Below are positions 8,358-17,013 of a stretch of 64,000 bases of DNA, piece after piece. The notes beneath the pieces were generated by a model. That model was not told where the DNA came from, did no database searches, and was given only the letters and a program-made list of their open reading frames with translations. The position numbers and the translations under genes are program-made. Every line of letters starts with the position of its first letter. Position 1 is the first letter of the stretch. Location of the stretch: NCBI RefSeq assembly GCF_900105115.1, contig NZ_FNRV01000001.1, positions 868,001-932,000 on the forward strand, written 5' to 3'. The stretch is from Pseudomonas mohnii (GTDB lineage Bacteria > Pseudomonadota > Gammaproteobacteria > Pseudomonadales > Pseudomonadaceae).

Positions 8358-9383
8358 TTAATGGCTGACCAACGGTAACGTCACCACAAACTCGCTCCCC
8401 TTGCCATCTCCGGCGCTTTGGCCGGTGACTGTGCCGCCATGGGCCTCGATCAACTCTCGAACCACCGTCAGACCAATGCCCAGACCTGCCCCGTTAAACC
8501 CCACCGCGTGGACGTCTTGCACAAAGGGCTCAAAGATGAACGGCAGTGCCTTGGCGGTAATACCGATGCCGGTATCGCGAATGTTTATGACCAACACACC
8601 GTCTTCGGCAGTGACTGAAAGGCTGACAGCGCCGCCCGCCGGGGTGTACTTGGCGGCATTGCCCAGCAAGTTGCCGAGAATCTGAGTCAGCCGCACAGGA
8701 TCGCCGTTCACCATCAACGCGCAGTCAGGCAGTTCTGCGCTGAAATGCAACTGGTGAGCAATCATGACGGGGGCACAGATGTCTATCGACTCATGAATGA
8801 TCTGCGTCATATCGACAAGGCTGCAATCGAGATGAAACTTGCCGGTGCTGGCGCGGGCAACGTCGAGTAAATCCTCCACCAATCGAGACATGTGCTGCAC
8901 CTGACCTTCGATCAGCTTCTGCATGCGCGGCAACTCCTCACTGGGCACCCGCACCAGTCGACCGGCAATCATGCTGATGGGCGTCAGGGGATTGCGCAGC
9001 TCGTGGGCCACCACCGTCAGGACTTTGCGTTGCTGTTCCAGCGCCAGTTCAGCAGCCGCTTGCAAGTGTTGCGCGCTGAGCGCGGCGATCACCAATTGCT
9101 CATTGGCTTCGCGCATTTCCAGGTACAGCCGTTGCTCTTCCTGTGTGCGCTTTGGTGTTTCCGCATCGGACTGCGCCAACAGGATCGCCAGCACCAATTG
9201 CTGATTGGCCTCGATCAGTTGCTCGACCTGCTGGTTATCGGCGAGCAGGGTGTTGGCGTCGTTCAGCTCTTTATGCAGCGCCGCAAGCACTGCGCGCGCC
9301 TCGACGGTCTTCTGGCCAAGCAGGAACAGTTCACGAGCGGCGGTGGCCAGCGCTTGCTCGTTCTTGCCATTGGCCTCATTCAT
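8358..9383 (-). CDS. Soluble sensor histidine kinase paired with KaiC-like ATPase
   Basis: The 341 aa product lacks membrane segments. Residues 1-115 form a charged, heptad-like helical region (ELNDANTLLADNQQVEQLIEAN and similar) that may be a coiled-coil input module. The H-box VVAHELRNPLTP places the phospho-accepting histidine at 127, and the ATPase domain shows N (NLLGNAAKYT), G1 (DTGIGI), F and G2 (GAGLGIGL) boxes. No receiver domain or response-regulator gene is adjacent. The gene begins 11 bases after the kaiC-like stop codon, so the two are almost certainly co-transcribed. The kinase may read the state of the KaiC-like protein, as SasA does in cyanobacteria; this is an inference and SasA's KaiB-like domain is absent. 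Confidence 0.85.
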   Translation of the reverse strand: MNEANGKNEQALATAARELFLLGQKTVEARAVLAALHKELNDANTLLADNQQVEQLIEANQQLVLAILLAQSDAETPKRTQEEQRLYLEMREANEQLVIAALSAQHLQAAAELALEQQRKVLTVVAHELRNPLTPISMIAGRLVRVPSEELPRMQKLIEGQVQHMSRLVEDLLDVARASTGKFHLDCSLVDMTQIIHESIDICAPVMIAHQLHFSAELPDCALMVNGDPVRLTQILGNLLGNAAKYTPAGGAVSLSVTAEDGVLVINIRDTGIGITAKALPFIFEPFVQDVHAVGFNGAGLGIGLTVVRELIEAHGGTVTGQSAGDGKGSEFVVTLPLVSH

Positions 9384-9393
9384 GATGGTTTAT

Positions 9394-10854
9394 TCACCTG
9401 TCATCTTTGCCCAAATGCCGTCTGGTAGGTCGTCCGCCGAGCAGGCCTTCCTGGTCCGACAGCATTTCACCAATCTGTAATCCGTGATCGTCGATCCGGT
9501 ACAGGCGCAGTTCATCCGAATGAGCGCTCGCCCGTACTTTGACGACGGCCATGATGCGCAACAGACGGCTTTCCACCTCAATATAGCGCTGGACAATGAT
9601 GGCGTCGGTGAGAAAGGCCGTGCCGTAAGGACTGAAACGCAGATCGGTATAACGATCTTCCAGCTCCGACGTCATCAGCACACTGACGCCGACGCTGGTC
9701 AGGGCAGTGACCATACGCGACAGCGATTCGCGGAAATCTTCGCGGAACGTCGGTGCCAGGGCCAGCTCGAACCCCGACAACGAATCGATGACCACGCGGG
9801 TCGCTTTCAACCGGCTAATTTCGCTCAACAGCAAATGCACGATTTCATCAATGGACAAATCAGGGGTACGGCTATCCACGAGGCCGACCTGACCGTTATT
9901 AATCAACGTAGCGAGGGTAGCGTTCTGCGAGTGATTAGGCCGTTGCTCGAACACCGCGATCACGCCGGTTTCGCCATTGCGCGCACCTTCCGCAAGGAAG
10001 GAGGACGCCAAAATGCTTTTACCCGACCCCGACGGCCCGGCCACCAGCAATGAGTACCCCCGAGGCAGACCGCCACCCAGCATCTCGTCGAGCTGCGGCA
10101 CGCCCATTTTCAGGCGCTGGAGCGGATATTCCAGCGGCGCTTCAACAGGGCTGAGTACAGCCGGCGCAAAAATCTTGATGCCAGAGGTGGCGATGCGGAA
10201 GGTGTGCAACCCGGGCAGGGTCGGCTGGCCGCGCATCTTCATGATTTCCATCTTGCGCACCATGGAGTTGCGCTGAACACTCTGGCGCAGCCAGATCAGG
10301 CCATCGGCCACGGTGAAAATCGGGTTGGTGTCGGTTTCGTTGAAGTATTCGCCGATCAGGAAGGTTGTTGCCTGCCAAGTGGTCATCAACATGCCCAACT
10401 GCTGAACGAACTGCGGCAGATTGTTGTTGGGGTTGTCCTGGGTCTGGCTGGCCAGCACCACCGAACGGAACGAGTCGACAAACACCAGCGCCGGTGAATG
10501 CGTCTCTACCTCGTTGACGATCCGGCGCAGCACTTCGTCCAGATCGCCCGCCAGCGTGTCGTCCGCCAGGTTGATATAGCGGACCGAGTGGTTGATCGCT
10601 TCGCTGTCGAAAAAATCGAACTGTTGCTGATAACGCAGCATCTTCAGCGGCGGTTCACCCAACACCGTAAAGAACAGCGCCGGACGCTCGGGCGTCGCCA
10701 GGGCAAACATCATTTGATGTGCCAGGGTGGTCTTGCCGCAGCCAGGCGGGCCGGCAATCAGGTTGAACGAAAATTCCGGCAAACCTCCGCCCAGCACCTC
10801 GTCCAAACCTGGCACACCGGTGGCCAGGCGGTTGATAGTCACTTTGGTGCTCAT
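9394..10854 (-). CDS. KaiC-like double RecA-domain ATPase
   Basis: The 486 aa product has two tandem KaiC/RecA domains: Walker A GPPGCGKTT at 35-43 and GPSGSGKS at 273-280, Walker B-like LVFVDSF and RVVIDSLSG. The usual GVPGLDEVLGGGLP motif precedes each domain. By-eye alignment with cyanobacterial KaiC puts Ala413-Phe414 at the Ser431/Thr432 autophosphorylation pair, and the catalytic Glu-Glu pairs become Leu-Gly (CI, near 65-66) and Glu-Gln (CII, 303-304). So it may bind ATP and oligomerise but not run the canonical phosphorylation cycle. It overlaps the upstream 144 aa gene by ATGA, indicating translational coupling. No kaiA or kaiB is present. Family members outside cyanobacteria are linked to stress or signalling roles. 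Confidence 0.88.
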   Translation of the reverse strand: MSTKVTINRLATGVPGLDEVLGGGLPEFSFNLIAGPPGCGKTTLAHQMMFALATPERPALFFTVLGEPPLKMLRYQQQFDFFDSEAINHSVRYINLADDTLAGDLDEVLRRIVNEVETHSPALVFVDSFRSVVLASQTQDNPNNNLPQFVQQLGMLMTTWQATTFLIGEYFNETDTNPIFTVADGLIWLRQSVQRNSMVRKMEIMKMRGQPTLPGLHTFRIATSGIKIFAPAVLSPVEAPLEYPLQRLKMGVPQLDEMLGGGLPRGYSLLVAGPSGSGKSILASSFLAEGARNGETGVIAVFEQRPNHSQNATLATLINNGQVGLVDSRTPDLSIDEIVHLLLSEISRLKATRVVIDSLSGFELALAPTFREDFRESLSRMVTALTSVGVSVLMTSELEDRYTDLRFSPYGTAFLTDAIIVQRYIEVESRLLRIMAVVKVRASAHSDELRLYRIDDHGLQIGEMLSDQEGLLGGRPTRRHLGKDDR

Positions 10855-11285
10855 GGCGAATTTTCCTGCGAGGGGGTGTCACTCAAAGAAGGTTCCCACA
10901 CATCACGAAGCAATCGTGCGGTGAGCGAGGGCCCGATCAGCGTGGTCAGCAGCTCGTAGAAAGTAGTCAACAATACTTCACCGAAAAACAGTGCATCGGT
11001 TTCGCTTTGTTCAACGAGTACTGACTTGAGGGCATTCAGATCCAGCGCAGCCTGCACACTGTCATAGGTGTCGGCCAACCGTGGATGTACGGAGACGCAC
11101 AGATGGAGACTGCGGCGGTATAGCGCGACAACCCCTTGCTGGCCGATGATTGGCGTAAGGGCCGCGTTCATATCCTGCAAAGTGGAAACGATCGCCTGAG
11201 CGATCCTTGCAGTGTCAACATTAGGACCAACACGGTGCGCCAGAGAAGCTACGATCTGACGGCTCTCTTCGCTTAGCGTGGACAT
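10851..11285 (-). CDS. Unknown 144 aa protein coupled to KaiC-like ATPase
   Basis: This first gene of the KaiC-like operon encodes a soluble, mostly helical protein: MSTLSEESRQIVASLAHRVG, then LYRRSLHLCVSVHPRLADTY and FFGEVLLTTFYELLTTLIG. I do not recognise the family. Its stop codon overlaps the kaiC-like start (ATGA at 10851-10854), which usually means matched amounts and physical or functional partnership. Plausible roles are an adaptor or regulator of the ATPase hexamer or of the downstream kinase. No signal peptide, metal motif or enzyme motif is visible. Confidence 0.75.
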   Translation of the reverse strand: MSTLSEESRQIVASLAHRVGPNVDTARIAQAIVSTLQDMNAALTPIIGQQGVVALYRRSLHLCVSVHPRLADTYDSVQAALDLNALKSVLVEQSETDALFFGEVLLTTFYELLTTLIGPSLTARLLRDVWEPSLSDTPSQENSP

Positions 11286-11732
11286 GACTGACTAATATCT
11301 GATGGACAGGGCTTGATGGTACACCCTATAGCCAACTATGGAGCCCTAATCGGACGCTGCATCGCAATTGCTGTCAATTACGATGGCGGAATGCGTTTTT
11401 TTTCAAACAGTTTGAGCGTCCGCTTGGGTCGATTGCAGCCCTTCAGCCTCAACGCGAAAATTTCCTTACATTGACCTGGCACGCCGCCAGTGCGACTAGT
11501 CCTTGGTCGCCATAGCCCGACAGGGTGCGCGGCGCCTTGGAAGTGATCGACCAGAACGAAAGGCTCAGCAAGATGACGCTGGCGGTGATGATGACGCCGG
11601 AGTGATCACTAACAGGCAGAAATCAGCCAAAAGCGGACTGTCCTCATTGGTTCAGACGACCTCCATTGAGGCATGAAGGCGCCTACGAAACTCGGGGCGA
11701 CTCACTGAGTGGGGGCTCTTAACACCAGCAGG
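11286..11732. other. Gene-free stretch with one dispersed repeat
   Basis: About 450 bp without a convincing gene. 11610-11645 carries a member of the dispersed repeat family (GGCAGAAATCAGCC followed by AAAAGCGGAC). A short open stretch around 11518-11604 ends in a stop and looks like decayed coding sequence, but I cannot assign it to a family. The upstream end should contain the promoter of the KaiC-like operon, but no clear -35/-10 pair stands out. Confidence 0.4.
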
Positions 11733-12302
11733 TTAGCTGGACGGCTGATCGCTGATGCTTTCTTCTTCTCTGAGTTGGCCACTCATCGCATCGCAGCTAG
11801 CCGACCACGATGTCAGCCATTGCGGCATCGCTGGCGACTTTTCGAGTAATCCCAACTCCCGAACAAATTCGCCTGGTGGAATAATCCCTTTAGATGAGCG
11901 AAATAGACCCCGCATGACTACAACTCCGATCACCCGTCCTTTGCTCAGAAACCGATGTTCCATAAAGCTCCATTTGTCGTCCCAGCCCAGCATTCTGGTG
12001 TGGACTTCAAACGTTTCAAACAGCCTGAGCTCACGACGAAATTTACCCCAGGTGTCCCCTACGATGGGTAGCGCTTTCGTTCTAATAGCCACTCGATACG
12101 CACCACTGCGCAGAACGAAATCCATACGTCCGACATCGGCGAGTGTGAAATATCGGCCATTGGTGACGTGTCGATTGAAGTCAAGATCTAGAGGCCATAC
12201 GCGCATTCGGATGACGGTTGACCCCAGAGCTTTTGCGGGGTTGCGCCACGGTCGGCGGAGTAGCATGAACAGAAGCCGAAACCATAGATTCATAAAAGAC
12301 AC
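11733..12302 (-). CDS. Hotdog-fold thioesterase family protein
   Basis: The 189 aa product contains VWPLDLDFNRHVTNGRYFTLADVGRMD, the 4HBT signature. The aspartate/asparagine and the N-G-R-Y-F helix entry form the acyl-CoA thioesterase active site. An N-terminal basic hydrophobic stretch (NLWFRLLFMLLRRPW) may hold it at the membrane. The C-terminal 40 residues (SPAMPQWLTSWSASCDAMSGQLREEE) extend the usual fold. The family hydrolyses acyl-CoA or acyl-ACP thioesters; substrate length is not predictable. It stands alone with gene-poor DNA on both sides. Confidence 0.8.
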   Translation of the reverse strand: MSFMNLWFRLLFMLLRRPWRNPAKALGSTVIRMRVWPLDLDFNRHVTNGRYFTLADVGRMDFVLRSGAYRVAIRTKALPIVGDTWGKFRRELRLFETFEVHTRMLGWDDKWSFMEHRFLSKGRVIGVVVMRGLFRSSKGIIPPGEFVRELGLLEKSPAMPQWLTSWSASCDAMSGQLREEESISDQPSS

Positions 12303-12632
12303 CGATAGTTGAATAATCGCTGCACTTTAAAGAGTGAGGAGTGAGCCAGGTAGGTCTGGAAATGACTTAATTTGCCTTAAAAGTGCATTTGAATCACTGC
12401 TGCCAGGGGATTAGTGGTTTTATGGTGAAATCTGGCTCCAAGGCTGTAATCGTCCGGGCAACACACCGTCCTGACAACGTCACTTGATCCGCAATTGGGC
12501 TTCATTACGTCGCCATAGTCCTGGCTGAAGGCGGTTGAAACTCAATTAAGCGAATGGCCGCTACTGGCCCGAAGCTTCCAGTCGTGACCGACCACTTTCG
12601 GCCAACAGTGGCGGGGCAAAGGTTCTGATAGA
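12303..12632. other. Gene-free stretch with dispersed repeat
   Basis: 330 bp with no supported gene. Bases 12545-12618 hold a degenerate member of the dispersed repeat family: GAATGGCCGCTACTGG on one side and GACCACTTTCGGCC on the other. Nothing else stands out. Confidence 0.45.
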
Positions 12633-12668
12633 TTGGTAGAAATACTACCTGTTCAAGAACCGCGATCG

Positions 12669-12893
12669 ATGAGAGTTATTCGTAGCAAAGATTTCACCGC
12701 CACTCGCGCTTGGGAGGCTGACGACATAGCTAACATGGATGGGACCACTGTCCGCCTACACTGGACCGACCAGCCAAATAAGTGGCATGTCAACGATGGT
12801 GAGGAAGTTTTCGCAGGGGTTGGATGCGAACATGTTGCGCATCCTCGTGGAGAAGCGCGGATTCTGGTGATCGAACGTGAGGGCAGCGTTTGA
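12669..12893 (+). pseudogene. Cupin gene with an internal in-frame deletion
   Basis: The reading begins MRVIRSKDFTATRAWEADDI and ends AHPRGEARILVIEREGSV, which are the two ends of a well-known Pseudomonas cupin of about 105 aa. Only 74 residues remain. The sequence passes directly from NDGEEVFA to GVGCEHVAHP, joining two places that in full members are about 25-30 residues apart and lie on different beta strands. The missing part holds the core strands of the barrel, so the product is unlikely to fold as a cupin. The frame is still open, so the event looks recent. An upstream in-frame ATG (12633) gives an unlikely longer start. Confidence 0.6.
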
Positions 12894-13062
12894 GTTGACT
12901 AGGCTATCGCCCACCACAATGCTACTTTGCCCGGTATTGAACGCTTTGTGGGGCCATAGCCTCACGCAAGAAAGCGAGGCCGTTGAGTTCGTTCAGGAAT
13001 AGAAATCCAGAGTCCTGACAGACCCAGGGACGATAGCTGTTAGTAACAGGGAAGACGTTACA

Positions 13063-13836
13063 TTGGTCATTTCAATAAACTCAAATACACTTTCTGGCAC
13101 GCAGGTTTCCAGTGTGACAGTAAGCCAAAATGAATCGCTGACGAAAAGTCAGGTGACAACTGAAAACGCTGCTTCTGGCAGCCAGAAAGATACCAGTAGC
13201 CTTTCTTCGCTCTCTCTGCAGTTGAGTGAGAGTGCCGCGCGTGCGGCGGCAAGGGACTCGAGTTTAAGCAGAAAAGAGCTTGGTGCGAAAGCGAGTGAGC
13301 TTTTGAGCAAGATTTCCGGTGATGGTTATTTTGCCAACAAAAAAGCCAATGATACTGAAGTACCTGACACTCAGGACCCTAAGTTATTGGCACGTGCGGA
13401 AAATGCGACGCAATTCGTCAATGGCAGCGGTAAAAACCCATTCGCGGGTATGTCTAGCGATCGACTCTCATTGATTATCTACGATGACAGTGGGAGTTTT
13501 ACGACTAATGAGCGCCGCGCGGCGTTGAGTGAGTCATTCGATCAGGAATATGCTTGGCGGCAGAAAGTTGTTGCCAATGCAATGGCGGAATATAACGGAA
13601 CCGGGAAGCTGACGAAATTCTTTACTGCAGCGCTTGAACACTACAAGGATTTGCCCGCTATTGAGCAGGCTCAGTACCCTGATAGTTATGAGGCGAAGTT
13701 GCAGGGTTGGATAGCACTCGACTTCAACTACAAGACCCATACCGCAGAAGGCACGGGGAGTGCTCAGGACGTGATTAACCAGGTCTTGAATCTCGACAAA
13801 CAGACGTTTGATGAGACTGATGCAGATTCGGCCTGA
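13063..13836 (+). CDS. Hypothetical 257 aa Ser/Thr-rich soluble protein
   Basis: The product starts at a TTG codon (13063) and reads MVISINSNTLSGTQVSSVTV. The first ~75 residues are rich in Ser, Thr, Gln and Ala and look disordered. A more ordered part follows, with NPFAGMSSDRLSLIIYDDSG, TTNERRAALSESFDQEYAWRQ, and a helical C-terminal half. Similar proteins beginning with a Ser/Asn-rich segment and an RLSLI-YDD motif are present in fluorescent pseudomonads but have no known function. There is no signal peptide. The lack of a hydrophobic leader and the disordered N-terminus could suit export by a non-Sec route, which is a guess. Base composition is more AT-rich than in neighbouring genes. Confidence 0.65.
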   Translation: MVISINSNTLSGTQVSSVTVSQNESLTKSQVTTENAASGSQKDTSSLSSLSLQLSESAARAAARDSSLSRKELGAKASELLSKISGDGYFANKKANDTEVPDTQDPKLLARAENATQFVNGSGKNPFAGMSSDRLSLIIYDDSGSFTTNERRAALSESFDQEYAWRQKVVANAMAEYNGTGKLTKFFTAALEHYKDLPAIEQAQYPDSYEAKLQGWIALDFNYKTHTAEGTGSAQDVINQVLNLDKQTFDETDADSA

Positions 13837-14020
13837 GTGCAGAACGCACCCATGATTGAGTCTGTCGAAACAAAAAACCCCGTATCGGCGTAATGCTATT
13901 CACTAAGCCGAATGGCCGTGAGTAGTCTGTCGCGCTCACTGCTTGTTGTTGACGGAGTGTGGCGTTGACGTAAAATCGCCACCCCCAAAAAAACGGCGTG
14001 CATAGTGAGAAGGAGCTTCG

Positions 14021-14560
14021 ATGCAACGGGTGATGATTGTGGGTCAGCCTGGATCGGGCAAAAGCACTTTGGCACGTAAGCTTGGCCTGCGCACGGGCTT
14101 GCCAGTCGTTCATATAGACACTATTCACTGGCAGCCTGGGTGGGTCGAACGAAGCTGGGACGAGAAGACACAGCTTTGTCACGAGGTCGAGGCCCGTGAT
14201 CGCTGGATATTCGAAGGCGGCCATTCAACCACTTGGGCCAACCGGTTGGCCCGCGCAGATCTTTTGATATGGATTGATCGTTCGGCCAAGCTTCGATTCT
14301 GGCGCGTACTGCTCAGAACGCTGCTTCAGCGCGGGCAGTCTCGGCCAGACTTGCCGGAGAACTGCCCCGAACTGCTGGCGAATCTGCCAGAGTTTTTTAG
14401 ATTCATGTGGCGGACGAAAAAGTCGGCGCGGGTCAAGATGCAGCAACTCGTGACGACTGCGCCAGCAACTTGCCGCGTCGTTCGCCTGCGGTCTAATCGG
14501 GATACCAGGGTTTTTCTCAAGAGCATTGGATATCTGACTGGCCAGATACCGCGAGATTGA
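14021..14560 (+). CDS. P-loop kinase-like protein (adenylate kinase / FlaR type)
   Basis: The 179 aa product starts MQRVMIVGQPGSGKSTLARK with a textbook Walker A (GQPGSGKST at 8-16). HIDTIHWQPGWVER, RWIFEGGH and ADLLIWIDRS follow. This set is typical of the small 'adenylate kinase-like' ATPases sometimes annotated as DNA topology modulation protein FlaR. The reaction is probably phosphoryl transfer to a small acceptor, but the acceptor is unknown. GAAGGAG lies 8 bases before ATG. It stands alone between the 257 aa hypothetical gene and the LysE-type exporter. Confidence 0.75.
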   Translation: MQRVMIVGQPGSGKSTLARKLGLRTGLPVVHIDTIHWQPGWVERSWDEKTQLCHEVEARDRWIFEGGHSTTWANRLARADLLIWIDRSAKLRFWRVLLRTLLQRGQSRPDLPENCPELLANLPEFFRFMWRTKKSARVKMQQLVTTAPATCRVVRLRSNRDTRVFLKSIGYLTGQIPRD

Positions 14561-14748
14561 TCGACGGTTGACTGCTTCAGTTTGGAAGTTGCCGGTTGCA
14601 AGCGGCTGCTTTGGGCCTAGAGTGTGTAAAAACACCACTAGCCTCAAAAGCCCTGTATCGAATTTTTATTTCGTTGTACGTTGAAGCCGCGAGCGGCCTT
14701 AACTGAATGATGACCATCCCCGGCCACAACACTCGCAAAGGAATGCAC

Positions 14749-15360
14749 ATGATCGATGGTCCCGCCGTTTTGACAGTCTTTTTGGTTTACCTGGCCGGTG
14801 TCGTTATTCCAGGTCCAAATTTCGTTGCAGTAGTCCACAAAGCGGTAGCTGCTACGCGGTCAGAAGCTTTGACCTTGGTAGCAGGCATCGTATTGGTCAA
14901 TTTATTCTGGGCCACCTGTGCAATCGCAGGAATCGGCGTTGTATTTGCTGCATTCCCTTGGGCGGCGCTGATCGTAAAAGTTCTGGGGGCAGCCTATCTG
15001 ATGTGGTTTGGATTCCGACTGCTGCTCAAGGCCGGGAAGAGCGCCCCCGGTAATAATGCTGTCGTTGGAAACTTTCGGCAGTCATTCATTCAGGGGGTCG
15101 TTACGAACATTGGCAACCCTAAATCCATGGCGTTCTATGCCGCTATTTTCTCAGCGGCAGCCCCCACCCACGTTTCACCAAGCACGTTTTTGTCGATGCT
15201 AGCAGTCGTAGTGGTGGTTTCGATGACTTGGTATGGAGTGGTCGCAATCGCTCTTTCGCAACCTGAGATCGCTTCAGCGTATCGAAGGAGGAAAAAAGCT
15301 ATTGATCGATTATGCGGTGGTTTGATTTTATCTCTAGGGATCCGGCAACTGGTTCAATAA
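14749..15360 (+). CDS. LysE/RhtB family amino-acid exporter
   Basis: The 203 aa product has about six hydrophobic segments and the LysE-family N-terminal stretch VIPGPNFVAVVHKAVAATRS, followed by GAAYLMWFGFRLLL and QGVVTNIGNPKSMAFYAAIF. This inner-membrane family exports amino acids or related metabolites by proton exchange. Substrate is unknown. I chose ATG at 14749, which has AAAGGA six bases upstream; an ATG at 14743 and one at 14707 are possible but less well placed. The IS1182 relic begins 75 bp downstream. Confidence 0.85.
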   Translation: MIDGPAVLTVFLVYLAGVVIPGPNFVAVVHKAVAATRSEALTLVAGIVLVNLFWATCAIAGIGVVFAAFPWAALIVKVLGAAYLMWFGFRLLLKAGKSAPGNNAVVGNFRQSFIQGVVTNIGNPKSMAFYAAIFSAAAPTHVSPSTFLSMLAVVVVVSMTWYGVVAIALSQPEIASAYRRRKKAIDRLCGGLILSLGIRQLVQ

Positions 15361-15434
15361 GTCTACGATTGAGTATCTATCCATCCCGAAAACCCTTGCT
15401 ATGATTTCTAAGGATTTCATCGCAGGGATCGCCT

Positions 15435-16405
15435 ATGAAGCGCTTCATTCAAGGTGAACATCGAGGCCAAGGCACCTTACTTCCCGAGCGCCTCGACGAC
15501 TACGTCAGCGATACCAATTCGGTGCGCGTCGTCGACGTCTTCGTCGACGAACTCGACCTGGTCAGTCTGGGTTTTGAAGGTGCCATTCCAGCCGATACTG
15601 GTCGGCCTGCTTACCACCCCGAGATCTTGCTGAAGATCTACATCTACGGCTATCTCAACCGCATCCAGTCGAGCCGACGGCTGGAGCGAGAAGCTCAACG
15701 CAACGTCGAGCTGATGTGGCTGACCGGGCGTTTGATGCCGGATTTCAAGACCATCGCCCACTTCCGAAAAGACAATAGCAAGGCCATCCGAGGCGTCTGT
15801 CGCCAGTTCGTTGTGCTGTGTCAGCAGTTGGGACTGTTTGGAGAAAATCTGGTCGCCATCGTTGGCAGTAAATTCAAAGCCGTCAACAACCGTGACCGCA
15901 ATTTCACCAGCGCCAAACTGAAGCGGCGCATGGAAGAAATTGAATCGAGTATCAACCGTTCCCTGGCGGCACTCGATGCTGCCGATCGGCAAGAACCCAC
16001 AGCTTCCGAGCCCAGTGCCGGGCGTCTGGAAGAGAAAATCGCCAAGCTCAAAACTCAAATGAAGGCGCTTCAAGCGATCGAAATCCAGCTTAATGAATCG
16101 CCGGATAAACAGGTCTCACTGACCGACCCAGACGCTCGCTCCATGATGACGCGCGGCACGGGAATCGTCGGCTACAACGTGCAGACAGCGGTCGATACTC
16201 AGCACCATTTGATCGTTGCACATGAGGTGACCAACGTCGGTTCCGACCGCGATCAACTCAGTTCAATGGCCAAGCAGGCCCGCGAGGCGATAGCGTCGGA
16301 AACGCTGTCGGTGGTGGCGGACCGGGGTTAGACGACGTATTGGAGGAGATGCAGCTTCGGCTGAGCAAACCAGAAGCGGCCCTTCGCTACAGTATTTTGA
16401 GACCG
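15435..16405 (+). pseudogene. Decayed IS1182-family transposase
   Basis: The frame opens MKRFIQGEHRGQGTLLPERL and follows the IS1182 transposase plan (HPEILLKIYIYGYLNRI, RRLEREAQRNVELMWLTGRL, GTGIVGYNVQTAVD) to VVADRG, then stops at 16331. Full proteins are about 450-500 aa. The next bases still read as transposase in another register (DDVLEEMQLRLSKPEAALRY), a later part of the protein, so an internal segment is lost and the rest is cut at about 16405. The first catalytic aspartate, usually in A-I-D-G-S-K-F, is valine at residue 143. No intact terminal repeats could be paired. The element is dead. Confidence 0.8.
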
Positions 16406-17013
16406 TCCGGTGTCTCAATATAAGACCGCAAACCATATTGGTCATTGCGTATGACTTTGACCGGGCCGCAGAAGCCAATCATTTCCAAATGGTGCTCGAC
16501 AGCACCCGGTTCGGGATGGAAAATCTCAAGACGCTGCAACTGACAGCCCTTCTCGTCAAGTCTCTGTGCCGGTGGCTTCGAGTCGCCCCAGTCGATCAGG
16601 CTGGGCACTACTCCATCCAGCGGCAGTTGTCCGTCTGTATGGATGGAAATACTCCACGACAGCTCGCCTCTGTTCATCGGTTCGATAACACCAAAAGCAC
16701 TCTGTAGCTCTTCATCTGCGGCATCCAGAAATTCCGTGCGCGCGACCCAGTGGGCCAGACGTGGAGATGCTTGGGCGTTTAGTTTATCAAGCCCAAACCA
16801 CCTGGGCCTCCTGGGTTTCGGCGCCAAGGGGTCGGGCGCAATCACCTCGAGATAAAAACAGTCGCCTAATCGTAAAAGTAGATTATGAGTGCTCATGCGG
16901 GGATGATTGCCACCCTGCTGCATGCTCACCCCTAATTGCCTTTCGACCAGTTGTGCGCCTGCCGCTAGTGTCGGTGACACGATGACCAGATGGTCAATGA
17001 TGGAACGCCTCAT
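16387..17013 (-). CDS. VOC-fold protein with glyoxalase-like domain, coupled to lysA-like gene
   Basis: The 208 aa product reads MRRSIIDHLVIVSPTLAAGA, then GTHPRM-like (GGNHPRMSTHNLLLRLGDCFYLEVIAPD), WVARTEFLDAA and a C-terminal LEIFHPEPGAVEHHLEMIG. This is the glyoxalase-like domain 3 (PF13468) pattern with His and Glu metal ligands. The ATG at 17013 overlaps the decarboxylase stop codon (ATGA at 17010-17013), so translation is coupled; a GTG at 17019 is the alternative. The role beside a diaminopimelate decarboxylase paralogue is unclear. Its 3' end runs into the IS1182 relic (overlap about 19 bp), suggesting the element inserted just behind it. Confidence 0.75.
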   Translation of the reverse strand: MRRSIIDHLVIVSPTLAAGAQLVERQLGVSMQQGGNHPRMSTHNLLLRLGDCFYLEVIAPDPLAPKPRRPRWFGLDKLNAQASPRLAHWVARTEFLDAADEELQSAFGVIEPMNRGELSWSISIHTDGQLPLDGVVPSLIDWGDSKPPAQRLDEKGCQLQRLEIFHPEPGAVEHHLEMIGFCGPVKVIRNDQYGLRSYIETPDGLKIL

